64,000 bases of DNA from Flavobacterium sp. KJJ (GCF_000708595.2 NZ_JARP01000002.1:868001-932000), one strand, 5' to 3'. Numbered from the stretch's first letter, positions 34,680 through 43,068 are shown. Numbers and translations are program-made. The notes: generated by a model from the sequence alone, not told the origin.

Positions 34680-37517
34680 TTAATGCGCCGCCAGCCAATC
34701 ACTGCCCATGCCAAGTTCAACATCTAAGGGTACGCTCATCATAAAAGCATTTTCCATTTCGTGTTTTATCATTGGCTGGATTTTTTCTAATTCATCATTG
34801 TGTACATCAAACACAAGCTCATCATGAACTTGAAGCAGCATTTTAGATTTCCAGTTTTCTTCTTTTAATTTTTTGTGGATGTTGATCATCGCAATTTTAA
34901 TCACATCTGCAGCACTTCCTTGAATTGGCGCATTTACAGCATTTCGTTCAGCAGCACTTCTAACAACGGCATTTGCCGAATTAATGTCTTTTAAATATCG
35001 GCGACGGCCTAAAATCGTTTGCACATAACCTTTTTCGCGTGCAAACTCAATTTGTTCATTAATATAAGATCGTAATCTTGGGTAAGTTTTATAATAAGCT
35101 TCGATCAATGCTGCACTTTCGCCACGTGACAATGAGGTCTGATTACTCAATCCGAAAGCAGAGACACCATATATAATTCCGAAGTTTACTGTTTTGGCAT
35201 TGCTCCTTTGTTCACGGGAAACTTCTTCCAGCGGAACATTAAAAACTTTTGATGCAGTAGCTTTGTGAATATCTTCTCCGTCTTGAAACGCTTTGATCAT
35301 ATTTTCTTCTCCGCTTAAAGCGGCAATGATTCTTAATTCAATTTGCGAGTAATCGGCAGAAATTAAAGTATGATTTTCATCGCGGGCAACAAAAGCTTTA
35401 CGGATCTGACGGCCTCTTTCAGTACGAATCGGGATATTCTGTAAGTTCGGATTATTAGAACTCAAACGCCCTGTTGCAGCAACAGTCTGCATATAATCGG
35501 TATGAACTCTTAATGTTTTTTTGTCTACCTGTTCTGGCAAAGCCAAAATATAAGTGCTTTGTAATTTCACCATCTGACGCCAATCGAGGATTTCTTTCAC
35601 AATCGGATTGTCATTTGCTAAATACGTCAAAACTTCTTCACCTGTTGCATATTGACCCGTTTTGGTTTTCTTTTGCTTTGCGCCGCCAATTTTAAGTTTG
35701 TCGAATAAAATATCTCCAAGCTGTTTCGGCGAAGCCAAATTAAATTTCTCGCCTGCAGTTTCGTATATTTTTTGTTCCAAAGATTTAATCTCCACTTCCA
35801 TTTCTTTGGACATGGCACTTAAGAATTCAACATCTAAACGAATTCCCTCCGTTTCCATATCTGCCAAAACGCTGACTAACGGAATTTCGATTTCATCAAA
35901 TAACTTTTTAGTTTCAGTTTTATCTAATTCTGCCGTGAAAATTTCTTTTAATTGAAAAGTAACATCAGCATCTTCTGCAGCATATTCTTTAATATCTTCA
36001 AGCGCTACATCGCGCATTGTAATTTGATTTTTGCCTTTTTTGCCAATTAAAGTTTCAATTGATTTTGGAGAATATTTCAAATACGTTTCTGCTAAAATAT
36101 CCATATTATGGCGCATATCTGGATTAATCAAATAATGCGCAATCATGGTGTCAAAAAGTTTTCCTTTTACGCTAATGCCATAATTAGAAAGAATTTTTAG
36201 ATCGTATTTTAAGTTTTGGCCAATTTTCTCAATATTTTCATCTTCAAAGAAAGGTCTGAATTTTTCAATTAAAACTTGTGCTTCTTCCTGGCTTTCCGGA
36301 AACGGAACATAAAAACCTTTTCCTTTTTCATAAGAGAAAGAAATTCCAACTAATTCAGCATGCAAAGCATCTAAGCCAGTCGTTTCGGTATCAAAGCAAA
36401 CAGAAGTTTGTTTTTGCAAATTCTGCAAAAGCAATTTAATTCCTAAATCGCCTTCAATAGCTTGATAGGAGTGGGGTGTATCTTCTAGTGTATTGTAAAA
36501 TGAAGCTCTTTCCTGATTTTCATCTGTAGTTGCACCTCCTCCAAATAAATCAAATTGATCGTCGTTTTTAGGCTGTGGTTTTTTATATAATTTGGCTTCG
36601 TCGCCTTTATTTGCTAATTCATTTCCGCCACCAATTTTAAACAAGTTGTCAAATTGTTCTGCCATTCTTCTAAATTCCAATTCCTGAAAAATAGCATCTG
36701 TTTTTTCAATATCGGGGCGTGACAGCTCGTAATCGTCTTCATTAAAAACAACATCACAATCACAAATAATCGTCGCCAGTTTTTTAGATAAAATGCCCTT
36801 GTCTTTATTGGCTTCAATATTTTCTTTCATTTTCCCTTTCAGCAAATGCGTGTTGTCTAAAAGGTTTTCCATTGTGCCAAATTCTTTCAGGAACTTTTTA
36901 GCCGTAACTTCTCCAACTCCTGGTAATCCCGGAATATTATCAACAGCGTCACCCATCATTCCAAGAAAATCAATTACTTGTTCTGGTCTTTCGATTTCGA
37001 ATTTTGCCAAAACTTCAGGAACGCCCCAAATTTCTATTCCGTTACCCATTCGGGCAGGTTTGTACATGAAAATATTTTCAGAAACTAATTGTGCAAAATC
37101 CTTATCTGGTGTAACCATAAAGACTTTGTAGTTTTCTTTTTCAGCTTGTTTTGCGATCGTTCCAATTAAATCATCGGCTTCACAACCTGCCATTTCGATA
37201 ATCGGAATATGCATAGCTCTCAATAAATCCTGAATGTACGGAATCGCAATTTTAATTGCTTCTGGTGTAGCATCACGATTGGCTTTATAGTCAGAAAACA
37301 TTTCGGTTCTTACTTGGCTTCCTTCTTTGTCAAAAGCTACCGCTAAATGATCTGGTTTTTCACGTTTAATAACATCTAAAAGCGAATTCATGAATCCCAT
37401 GATCGCTGATGTATCCATTCCTTTTGAATTAATTCGAGGGTTTTTTATGAAGGCATAATAACCACGAAATATTAATGCATAAGCATCGAGAAGAAAAAGA
37501 CGTTTTTGAGTTGACAT
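34680..37517 (-). CDS. polA: DNA polymerase I
   Basis: 945 residues with all three activities. The N-terminal 5' nuclease (about residues 1-290) has the HLAVAFDKEGS and AGCEADDLIGT metal sites. The 3'-5' exonuclease (about 345-520) keeps its acidic residues in CFDTETTGLDAL, IGQNLKYDLKIL and YAAEDADVTFQL, so proofreading should be active. The polymerase has motif A DYSQIELRI, motif B RSNAKTVNFGIIYG and motif C QVHDELVFDVH. It acts in Okazaki-fragment processing and repair. Single-gene transcript. Confidence 0.98.
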   Translation of the reverse strand: MSTQKRLFLLDAYALIFRGYYAFIKNPRINSKGMDTSAIMGFMNSLLDVIKREKPDHLAVAFDKEGSQVRTEMFSDYKANRDATPEAIKIAIPYIQDLLRAMHIPIIEMAGCEADDLIGTIAKQAEKENYKVFMVTPDKDFAQLVSENIFMYKPARMGNGIEIWGVPEVLAKFEIERPEQVIDFLGMMGDAVDNIPGLPGVGEVTAKKFLKEFGTMENLLDNTHLLKGKMKENIEANKDKGILSKKLATIICDCDVVFNEDDYELSRPDIEKTDAIFQELEFRRMAEQFDNLFKIGGGNELANKGDEAKLYKKPQPKNDDQFDLFGGGATTDENQERASFYNTLEDTPHSYQAIEGDLGIKLLLQNLQKQTSVCFDTETTGLDALHAELVGISFSYEKGKGFYVPFPESQEEAQVLIEKFRPFFEDENIEKIGQNLKYDLKILSNYGISVKGKLFDTMIAHYLINPDMRHNMDILAETYLKYSPKSIETLIGKKGKNQITMRDVALEDIKEYAAEDADVTFQLKEIFTAELDKTETKKLFDEIEIPLVSVLADMETEGIRLDVEFLSAMSKEMEVEIKSLEQKIYETAGEKFNLASPKQLGDILFDKLKIGGAKQKKTKTGQYATGEEVLTYLANDNPIVKEILDWRQMVKLQSTYILALPEQVDKKTLRVHTDYMQTVAATGRLSSNNPNLQNIPIRTERGRQIRKAFVARDENHTLISADYSQIELRIIAALSGEENMIKAFQDGEDIHKATASKVFNVPLEEVSREQRSNAKTVNFGIIYGVSAFGLSNQTSLSRGESAALIEAYYKTYPRLRSYINEQIEFAREKGYVQTILGRRRYLKDINSANAVVRSAAERNAVNAPIQGSAADVIKIAMINIHKKLKEENWKSKMLLQVHDELVFDVHNDELEKIQPMIKHEMENAFMMSVPLDVELGMGSDWLAAH

Positions 37518-37592
37518 AAAAAAAATATTAGTCTGTAAAAATAGACAATTGAGTTCTCAAAAAATAAACTAAAAAGATTTTTTTTTTTTCAT

Positions 37593-37689
37593 CATATAAG
37601 TTATATATGTTTATTTAATAGCGACATGCTGTTGTGCATCTTAGATTGAAGATGTTGACAAAGTTGAATGAACATATATAACTTATATG
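37593..37689. repeat. 97-bp inverted-repeat element between polA and the small cationic gene
   Basis: Perfect 19-bp arms at 37593-37611 (CATATAAGTTATATATGTT) and 37671-37689 enclose 59 bp that hold a smaller CATCTT/AAGATG stem. No U-tract follows on either strand, so it is not a terminator. The rest of the 302-bp gap 37518-37819 holds only the promoter module at 37745-37779. Confidence 0.82.
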
Positions 37690-37744
37690 GTAGAAAAACG
37701 CTAAACCGTTAATGTCTCGTTAAAATATTTAGGTTGAAGGTTTT

Positions 37745-37779
37745 CTTCATTTTCTCTTCATTTTGCAGGGGTACATTTG
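37745..37779 (+). promoter_or_regulatory. Promoter module A: CTTCAT direct repeat plus -7 box
   Basis: CTTCAT at 37745-37750 and again at 37756-37761 (11-bp period), then 10 bp, then TACATTTG (37772-37779). The 11-bp direct repeat is the geometry used by OmpR/PhoB-type response regulators. The identical arrangement and spacing recurs at 40278-40312. Confidence 0.8.
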
Positions 37780-37819
37780 ATCTATAAAATAAAAGGTATT
37801 AATTTAAATTTTAGAAATC

Positions 37820-38041
37820 ATGAGAAATTTATTAATGTTATTAGTAGCAGTTTTAGGAACAAGTGCAATGGTTAGTGCGTTTCCTGCAAAAGAAGTAAAA
37901 GTTGGTCCAGCAAAAGAGGTAAAAGAACTTCCTGCGAAAGAAGTAAAAGCGACAAAACATCCTAAAAACAAAGCTGACAAAAAAGCAAAATCAGAAAAAA
38001 ATCAAGCTCCAAAAACAGAAACTGCAAAAGCAAAAAAATAA
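37820..38041 (+). CDS. Small exported Lys/Ala-rich cationic protein A
   Basis: 73 residues. Signal peptide MRNLLMLLVAVLGTSAMVSA is followed by a mature part of about 53 residues made almost entirely of Lys, Ala, Pro, Glu and Thr, with three PAKEVK repeats and a KADKKAK block. By hand count it has 17 Lys against 7 acidic residues and no aromatic residue after the first. It is a paralogue of the protein at 40357-40545; the two flank a two-component system and share promoter and terminator structure. E. coli Asr, a periplasmic acid-shock protein controlled by RstBA and PhoBR, has a similar composition. No enzymatic function is expected. Confidence 0.85.
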   Translation: MRNLLMLLVAVLGTSAMVSAFPAKEVKVGPAKEVKELPAKEVKATKHPKNKADKKAKSEKNQAPKTETAKAKK

Positions 38042-38119
38042 GAATTGTTTTTGTTTTGTTTTCAAAGCATTATAAAGGAAACAAAACAGGAATAATGGTT
38101 ATGGAGAATGCGGTTGGAG

Positions 38120-38151
38120 AAAGCTGATGAAGAAATTTGTCAGCTTTTTTT
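38120..38151 (+). terminator. GAAA-loop terminator after small gene A
   Basis: A 12-bp stem begins AAAGCTGATGAA and closes on a GAAA tetraloop, returning through TTTGTCAGCTTT into a T run. The same 28-nt structure with compensating changes follows small gene B. Confidence 0.88.
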
Positions 38152-38227
38152 ATTCGTTAATTTTTTAATAATGCGTAACCGGGCTTTTTATAATTGCTTA
38201 AATTTAGTTGCGCTAAAACGCTTTTTT

Positions 38228-38902
38228 ATGAATATTTTGATCGTTGAAGATAATAAAGAACTTGCAGTAGAAGTTTACGATTTTTTGTGCAATACAGGCT
38301 ATGTGTGCAAAATTGCGCATACTTGCAGTGATGCACTCGAAGAAGTGGGCAGTAATGATTATGATGCAATGCTGTTGGATTTAGGTTTGCCGGACGGCGA
38401 TGGTTTTGATGTATTGAAAACCGTTCGAAAAACACAATCGAAAATGGCTGTAATTGTTCTTACGGCACGCGGTGAATTAGATGACAGAATAAATGGTCTG
38501 CATTTAGGTGCTGATGATTATTTGACTAAACCATTTGCGCTTACAGAACTTAGTGCGCGATTATTTGCTGTTATACGTAGAATTCATGGTTTTACTTTGA
38601 ATAATTTAAGCATTCACGGATTTTTATTACAGCTTCAGGATTATAAAGTGAGTTATGACGAAATTCCAATCAGTCTTACCAAAAAAGAATTTGATATTTT
38701 TCAGTATTTGGTTTTGAATAAAAACCGTGTTATTACAAGACTGCAATTAACAGAGCATATTTGGGGAGATATTCTAGAAGTCAATTCCGATTCTAATTTT
38801 ATTGATGTTCATGTTCGAAATCTTCGAAAAAAATTAGACAAACATACTGCTATAGATTGGTTTGAAACCGTTAGAAATGTGGGTTATCGTATTAACGAAT
38901 AA
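38228..38902 (+). CDS. OmpR/PhoB-family response regulator
   Basis: 224 residues from the ATG at 38228, the normal position relative to the receiver domain (MNILIVEDNKELAVEV). The frame is open back to 38108, but that part overlaps the terminator of small gene A. The receiver keeps the acidic pair ED, phospho-acceptor Asp51 in MLLDLGLPDGDG, Thr in VLTARGE and Lys in DYLTKPF. The C-terminal winged helix (ISLTKKEFDIFQYL, FIDVHVRNLRKKL, VRNVGYRI) is of OmpR type. The sensor gene follows after 10 bp. Expected to bind the CTTCAT direct repeats upstream of both flanking small genes. Confidence 0.95.
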   Translation: MNILIVEDNKELAVEVYDFLCNTGYVCKIAHTCSDALEEVGSNDYDAMLLDLGLPDGDGFDVLKTVRKTQSKMAVIVLTARGELDDRINGLHLGADDYLTKPFALTELSARLFAVIRRIHGFTLNNLSIHGFLLQLQDYKVSYDEIPISLTKKEFDIFQYLVLNKNRVITRLQLTEHIWGDILEVNSDSNFIDVHVRNLRKKLDKHTAIDWFETVRNVGYRINE

Positions 38903-38912
38903 ATAAAGTATT

Positions 38913-40250
38913 GTGAAAATAAAACATCAACTCGCTATTTTTAATGCACTGACAAGACTTTTGGTCATTTTGATTTTATGGCTGATGTTGCCCATTTTAG
39001 TCGAAAATGTTGTATACAGACACATTAATAATGGATTAGTTGAAAAAAAGAAAAAATTTATTGATCATCTGAATCAAGATGAGATTAACGACTTTATCGA
39101 AAACTCAGATGATTCTACCGAAACCTATTCGCAGTTTTCTACGTTGCACAGTGAATTTTTGGTGCTTTCAAGACTTCCGGTAAAACCCAATCAAAAAAAA
39201 ACCACTTTCAGTAATGACAACCGAATTATTGAAGGCGAAGAAAATGAATATCGAATTTTGCAATATCATTTCACCTACGAAAATCAAGGTTATCAGTTAG
39301 AAATAGGAAGCAGTTTAAGCGAAGTAAACGACCTTACTTTTATTATAAGATTTTTTATTATTATTGTTTTGGTTGTTATTCTCTTGGTTACATTTTTGGC
39401 AGATACATTTTACATCGAATATTTGCTCAAGCCTTTTTATAAAATTATTGATACCAAAATTAGGCGCGTTAACGAACCAGAAGCTTTTGATCATACGCCC
39501 ATAAATGCAAAATCCAGAGATTTTAGAGAACTTGATTTGGTTTTAAATCAAATGATGGATCGTATTGCAGAGCTTTTTAAAAAAGAAAAACAATTTATCT
39601 CAAACGTTTCTCATGAACTATTAACGCCAATTGCATTATTAAAAAATAAATTTGAAAACTTATTGCAGAATGATTCTTTAGATGATAATGCTTTTGATAA
39701 AATCGCAAGCTCACTAAAAACATTAGATATGCTGAAGAAAATCATCAATAACTTATTGTTGATTTCAAGAATCGAAAACAACCAATATGCAGCAAATGAA
39801 AATATTAATTTTCATGAAATTATAACTGATCTGCAAGAAGATCTTCAAGATAGAATAGATGACAGAGAAATTGAGTTCTCAAATAATATCCAGCATAATT
39901 TTGCTTTTACAGGAAATAAAACCTTATTTCATATTTTGATTTATAATTTGGTAACCAACGCTATAAAATATAATAAGCCAAACGGAAGTATTATAGTTGC
40001 AGATGGATTTTGGAATGACAGGTATTTTATTTCAATATCCGATTCTGGTCTCGGGATGACGGAATCTCAAATCGAAAAAATATTTAACAGGTTTGCCAGA
40101 ATTAGTTCAGATCAGGATGGTCAGGGTTTAGGACTCGCGATTGCTGAGAGTATTGCTTCTTTTCATCATATTGAAATTAAGGTTGATTCTATAATAAGCG
40201 AAGGAACAACTTTCCGATTACTATTTCCTGAGACATCAAAACACAATTAA
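38913..40250 (+). CDS. Sensor histidine kinase partner
   Basis: 445 residues with a GTG start 10 bp after the regulator. Two transmembrane helices (about 12-32 and 145-167) frame a roughly 110-residue extracytoplasmic sensor that is rich in Asp, Glu and Asn (NDFIENSDDSTETYS), a surface that could sense cations or cationic peptides. Then come a HAMP-like linker, HisKA with SHELLTPIALLKNKF and the phospho-acceptor His, and HATPase boxes VTNAIKYNKPNG, DSGLGMT and GQGLGLAIAESI. The H box has L where R is usual (HELLTP), a common flavobacterial variant. The signal is unknown. Confidence 0.95.
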   Translation: MKIKHQLAIFNALTRLLVILILWLMLPILVENVVYRHINNGLVEKKKKFIDHLNQDEINDFIENSDDSTETYSQFSTLHSEFLVLSRLPVKPNQKKTTFSNDNRIIEGEENEYRILQYHFTYENQGYQLEIGSSLSEVNDLTFIIRFFIIIVLVVILLVTFLADTFYIEYLLKPFYKIIDTKIRRVNEPEAFDHTPINAKSRDFRELDLVLNQMMDRIAELFKKEKQFISNVSHELLTPIALLKNKFENLLQNDSLDDNAFDKIASSLKTLDMLKKIINNLLLISRIENNQYAANENINFHEIITDLQEDLQDRIDDREIEFSNNIQHNFAFTGNKTLFHILIYNLVTNAIKYNKPNGSIIVADGFWNDRYFISISDSGLGMTESQIEKIFNRFARISSDQDGQGLGLAIAESIASFHHIEIKVDSIISEGTTFRLLFPETSKHN

Positions 40251-40277
40251 AAGTTAATTTTTTCAGATTGATTTAAT

Positions 40278-40312
40278 CTTCATCTTGTCTTCATTTACTG
40301 ATTATATCTTTG
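40278..40312 (+). promoter_or_regulatory. Promoter module B: CTTCAT direct repeat plus -7 box
   Basis: CTTCAT at 40278-40283 and 40289-40294 (11-bp period), 10 bp, then TATCTTTG (40305-40312). Spacing matches module A exactly, while the DNA between the elements is different, which argues for selection on the motif. Confidence 0.8.
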
Positions 40313-40356
40313 AGGTATAATAAATGAAATAATATTAATCAATAAATCTACAAATC

Positions 40357-40545
40357 ATGAAAAAATTAGTAATGTTAGCAATCGCTGTTCTAGGAACAAC
40401 TGCTATGGTAAATGCGCAAACAACTCCAGCTCAAACAACTCCAGCAAAAGAAGCAAAAGCTCCTAAGAAAGACAAAAAAGCAGACAAAAAAGCTAAAAAA
40501 GCAGAGGCAAAAGCAGAAACTGCTAAGCCAGAAGTTAAAAAATAA
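40357..40545 (+). CDS. Small exported Lys/Ala-rich cationic protein B
   Basis: 62 residues. Signal peptide MKKLVMLAIAVLGTTAMVNA ends before Gln, and the mature 42 residues are Lys, Ala, Thr, Pro and Glu only: two TTPA units, PAKEAK, then the KADKKAK block shared with protein A. Hand count gives 14 Lys against 6 acidic residues. It has promoter module B upstream and a GAAA-loop terminator downstream, so it is its own transcript following the kinase gene. Its function is unknown; by composition it may buffer charge at the envelope or bind anionic polymers, as suggested for Asr-like proteins. Confidence 0.85.
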   Translation: MKKLVMLAIAVLGTTAMVNAQTTPAQTTPAKEAKAPKKDKKADKKAKKAEAKAETAKPEVKK

Positions 40546-40611
40546 TACAGCATAGTTTGTTTAGGCAAACTTAATTATGGATTATAAAAGGTTTTAAAAA
40601 ATTTGGTAGAG

Positions 40612-40643
40612 AAAAAGCTGGTAGAGAAATCTATCAGCTTTTT
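40612..40643 (+). terminator. GAAA-loop terminator after small gene B
   Basis: A 12-bp stem begins AAAGCTGGTAGA (40614), closes on GAAA and returns through TCTATCAGCTTT into T. Every stem position that differs from the small-gene-A hairpin still pairs. Confidence 0.88.
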
Positions 40644-40723
40644 GCTGTTATTTGAGTTAAATTTTTGATAATAAAAAGCTATAAAATTTTCATTCTTTGT
40701 TACTTTGCTTAAAACTGTAAATA

Positions 40724-41959
40724 ATGATCATTCGTTTTATAATTCTTTGTGCTCTTTTTCTATTTATTGAGTTCTATTCTTATCAAGCTTTTCGAACTTT
40801 AATCAAGTTAAGATGGGTTTTGATCAGTTACCAAGTTATAAGTTTACTTATTTTAATCTTTATAATTTATTCTTTTTCGCAAATTGATCGTTCAGTTGGA
40901 CAGACCAGACAATTTATGTTTACAACAGGATTGATGCTGTTGGTTTATGTGCCGAAAATTGTAATTACGCTTATTTTATTTGGAGAAGATATTTTTAGAA
41001 TAGGGGCAAGTATCTTAAATTATTTTATTTATAATACTCCCAGAAAAGAAATGATGCCGGACCGACGAAGATTTATTAGTCAAATCGCATTGGGATTGGC
41101 AGCAGTGCCTTTTTTGTCTTTGATTTATGGGATTTTTGAAGGGAAATATAATTTTAAAGTCATCAAGCAAACCGTTTTCTTTCCTGATTTGCCAGATGCT
41201 TTTGATGGGTTTAGAATCACTCAAATTTCTGATGTTCACAGTGGTAGTTTTGATAATCCAGAAAAGATAAATTATGCTATTGATTTGATCAATAAACAAG
41301 AAGCAGACATGATTTTGTTTACCGGGGATATTGTAAACACACATGCAAAAGAAATGCATCCGTGGCTGGAAACATTTAATAGAATTAAAGATTATAAATA
41401 CGGAAAGTTCTCCGTTTTAGGAAATCATGATTACGGAGAATATGTTACATGGCCTTCTGAAAAACAAAAAGACGAGAATTTTCAAGATATTAAGAAGCTA
41501 TACGGTCAAATTGGATTTAAGCTTTTGCTGAACGAACATACTTATATTCAAAAGGGCGATGATAAAATAGCTTTGATTGGAGTAGAGAATTGGGGCGTAA
41601 ACTTCAAGAAAGCTGGTGATTTAAATAAAGCTTCGCAAAATGTTGCTCAGGACGATTTTAAAGTCTTAATGAGTCACGATCCAAGTCATTGGGATGCTGA
41701 GATTAAAGATCATCCTAAAAACTTTCATTTGACTTTAGCGGGCCATACGCACGGGATGCAGTTTGGAATTGAAATTCCAGGCTATTTTAAATGGAGTTTG
41801 GCACAATACATTTACAAGCAATGGGCAGGATTGTATGAAACTGCAGGCCGATATGTGTATGTGAACCGAGGTTTTGGTTTTCATGCTTACCCTGGTCGAG
41901 TTGGTATTATGCCAGAAATTACAGTCATTGAACTAAAAAAAGGCAACAATGTGGCTTAA
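40724..41959 (+). CDS. Membrane-anchored metallophosphoesterase
   Basis: 411 residues. Four or so hydrophobic helices occupy the first 130 residues, followed by a calcineurin-like phosphoesterase domain with all metal-binding motifs: ITQISDVHSG, FTGDIV, LGNHDYGEY, LMSHDPSHWD and LAGHTHGMQFG. Related proteins (YaeI/YkuE type) act on phospholipid or lipid A precursors such as UDP-diacylglucosamine, but the substrate here is unknown. The active site faces the periplasm or cytoplasm depending on helix count, which cannot be settled by eye. Only a weak -7-like TTACTTTG is seen upstream. Confidence 0.92.
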   Translation: MIIRFIILCALFLFIEFYSYQAFRTLIKLRWVLISYQVISLLILIFIIYSFSQIDRSVGQTRQFMFTTGLMLLVYVPKIVITLILFGEDIFRIGASILNYFIYNTPRKEMMPDRRRFISQIALGLAAVPFLSLIYGIFEGKYNFKVIKQTVFFPDLPDAFDGFRITQISDVHSGSFDNPEKINYAIDLINKQEADMILFTGDIVNTHAKEMHPWLETFNRIKDYKYGKFSVLGNHDYGEYVTWPSEKQKDENFQDIKKLYGQIGFKLLLNEHTYIQKGDDKIALIGVENWGVNFKKAGDLNKASQNVAQDDFKVLMSHDPSHWDAEIKDHPKNFHLTLAGHTHGMQFGIEIPGYFKWSLAQYIYKQWAGLYETAGRYVYVNRGFGFHAYPGRVGIMPEITVIELKKGNNVA

Positions 41960-41973
41960 TTCGTTAAAAATGC

Positions 41974-41981
41974 TACATTTG
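41974..41981 (+). promoter_or_regulatory. -7 promoter box TACATTTG of the thioredoxin-like gene
   Basis: A perfect TAnnTTTG, 52 bp before the ATG at 42034. Confidence 0.75.
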
Positions 41982-42033
41982 TATATAATTACCTCTTTTT
42001 AACAGATTAAAAAAGAATTAAATTTTTGGTTTT

Positions 42034-42339
42034 ATGTCAAAATTTGGAGAACTTATAAATGCTCAAGTTCCAGTGTTAATTGATTTTTACACCGATTGGA
42101 ACGAATCATCTGTATCGATGCATCCTGTTATTAAGGATGTTGCGGCCGCGCTAGGCGATAAAGCGAAGGTGATTAAAATTGATGTAGATAAAAATCAAGA
42201 ACTGGCCGAGGCACTGCGTATAAAAGGACTTCCTACTTTAATGATTTATAAAGAAGGGCAAATGATCTGGAGGCAATCTGGAGAACTTGATGCTAATACT
42301 ATTATCGGAATTGTTCAAGAGCAGTTTACGAATCAATAA
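42034..42339 (+). CDS. Thioredoxin-fold protein without active-site cysteines
   Basis: 101 residues of clear thioredoxin fold: VPVLIDFYTDW, KVIKIDVDKNQELAEALRIK, the cis-proline element GLPTLMIYKEG and a final helix. Where thioredoxin has WCGPC this protein has WNESS, and there is no cysteine anywhere in the sequence, so it cannot do dithiol-disulphide chemistry. It may act as a chaperone-like or scaffolding protein. Single-gene transcript with its own promoter, ending convergently with the deacetylase gene. Confidence 0.93.
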   Translation: MSKFGELINAQVPVLIDFYTDWNESSVSMHPVIKDVAAALGDKAKVIKIDVDKNQELAEALRIKGLPTLMIYKEGQMIWRQSGELDANTIIGIVQEQFTNQ

Positions 42340-42357
42340 ATGACTTCTTTTTTGATG

Positions 42358-42996
42358 TTAATGAATAACATCAAAAGCATATCCATTCTCTTTTAAAAAG
42401 TGCAAAGTTTTAGGTAACGCAAATTTTAAGTTTTGCGATGCTTTTATACTGTCATGGAAAACAATTACACTTCCTGATGTTACATTTTTAGTAACATTTT
42501 CAAGACATTTTTCTGGTGTTATCGATTGATCGAAGTCAGCACTTAAAACATCCCACATTACAATTTTATACCCTAGATTTCGCAAAATCTTAGATTGTGC
42601 TTTTTTTATCTTTCCGTAAGGAGGACGAAATAATAATCCGTTTAATTTTTTGTCGTTTGCTAAAATGCTGGCGCAATTTTTTACATTTTCTATATAATCA
42701 TTTGTTTGGCTTTTCCATCCGTTTATATGATTCATGGTATGGTTGCCTATAGAATGTCCTTCTGCTATCAGTTTTTCAAACAGGGATGAGTTTGCATTTA
42801 TGTTTTTTCCAATGCAGAAAAAGGTTGCTTTTGCGTCGAATTTTTTTAATTCAGATAATACCCAGTCTGTAACTTCTGGAGTTGGGCCATCATCAAAAGT
42901 GAGGTAAATTTTCTTTTCCTTGTTCGGAATATCCCAACAGTACTTCGAAAATACCCTTTTTATAAATGAATTTGTTTTTACCCAATAAAAGCTCAT
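42358..42996 (-). CDS. Polysaccharide deacetylase family protein (NodB domain)
   Basis: 212 residues. The five NodB motifs are visible: LTFDDGPTPE with the catalytic Asp pair, the metal-binding HSIGNHTMNH, FRPPYGK, VMWDVLSADFD and a late IVFHDS. The family removes N-acetyl groups from peptidoglycan or other polysaccharides. No signal peptide is visible; the N terminus MSFYWVKTNSFIKRVF is short and basic, so the cellular location is uncertain. Probably single-gene. Confidence 0.93.
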   Translation of the reverse strand: MSFYWVKTNSFIKRVFSKYCWDIPNKEKKIYLTFDDGPTPEVTDWVLSELKKFDAKATFFCIGKNINANSSLFEKLIAEGHSIGNHTMNHINGWKSQTNDYIENVKNCASILANDKKLNGLLFRPPYGKIKKAQSKILRNLGYKIVMWDVLSADFDQSITPEKCLENVTKNVTSGSVIVFHDSIKASQNLKFALPKTLHFLKENGYAFDVIH

Positions 42997-43026
42997 TTTA
43001 AAATGATTTAGCGATACTGTAAAATT

Positions 43027-43068
43027 AAAAAATGCAGCGCTATTTAACTAACAGCGCTGCATTTTTTT
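43027..43068 (-). terminator. Terminator of the DUF2723 gene
   Basis: ATGCAGCGCT pairs with AGCGCTGCAT across a 12-nt loop, with T/A runs on both sides. Confidence 0.9.

Noticed and set aside
37593..37689. Inverted repeat as a terminator for polA
   Set aside because: It lies upstream of polA on the minus strand, and neither strand has a T run after the stem.
38108..38227. N-terminal extension of the response regulator
   Set aside because: The extra 40 residues overlap the terminator hairpin at 38120-38147 and precede a normal receiver-domain start MNILIVEDN.
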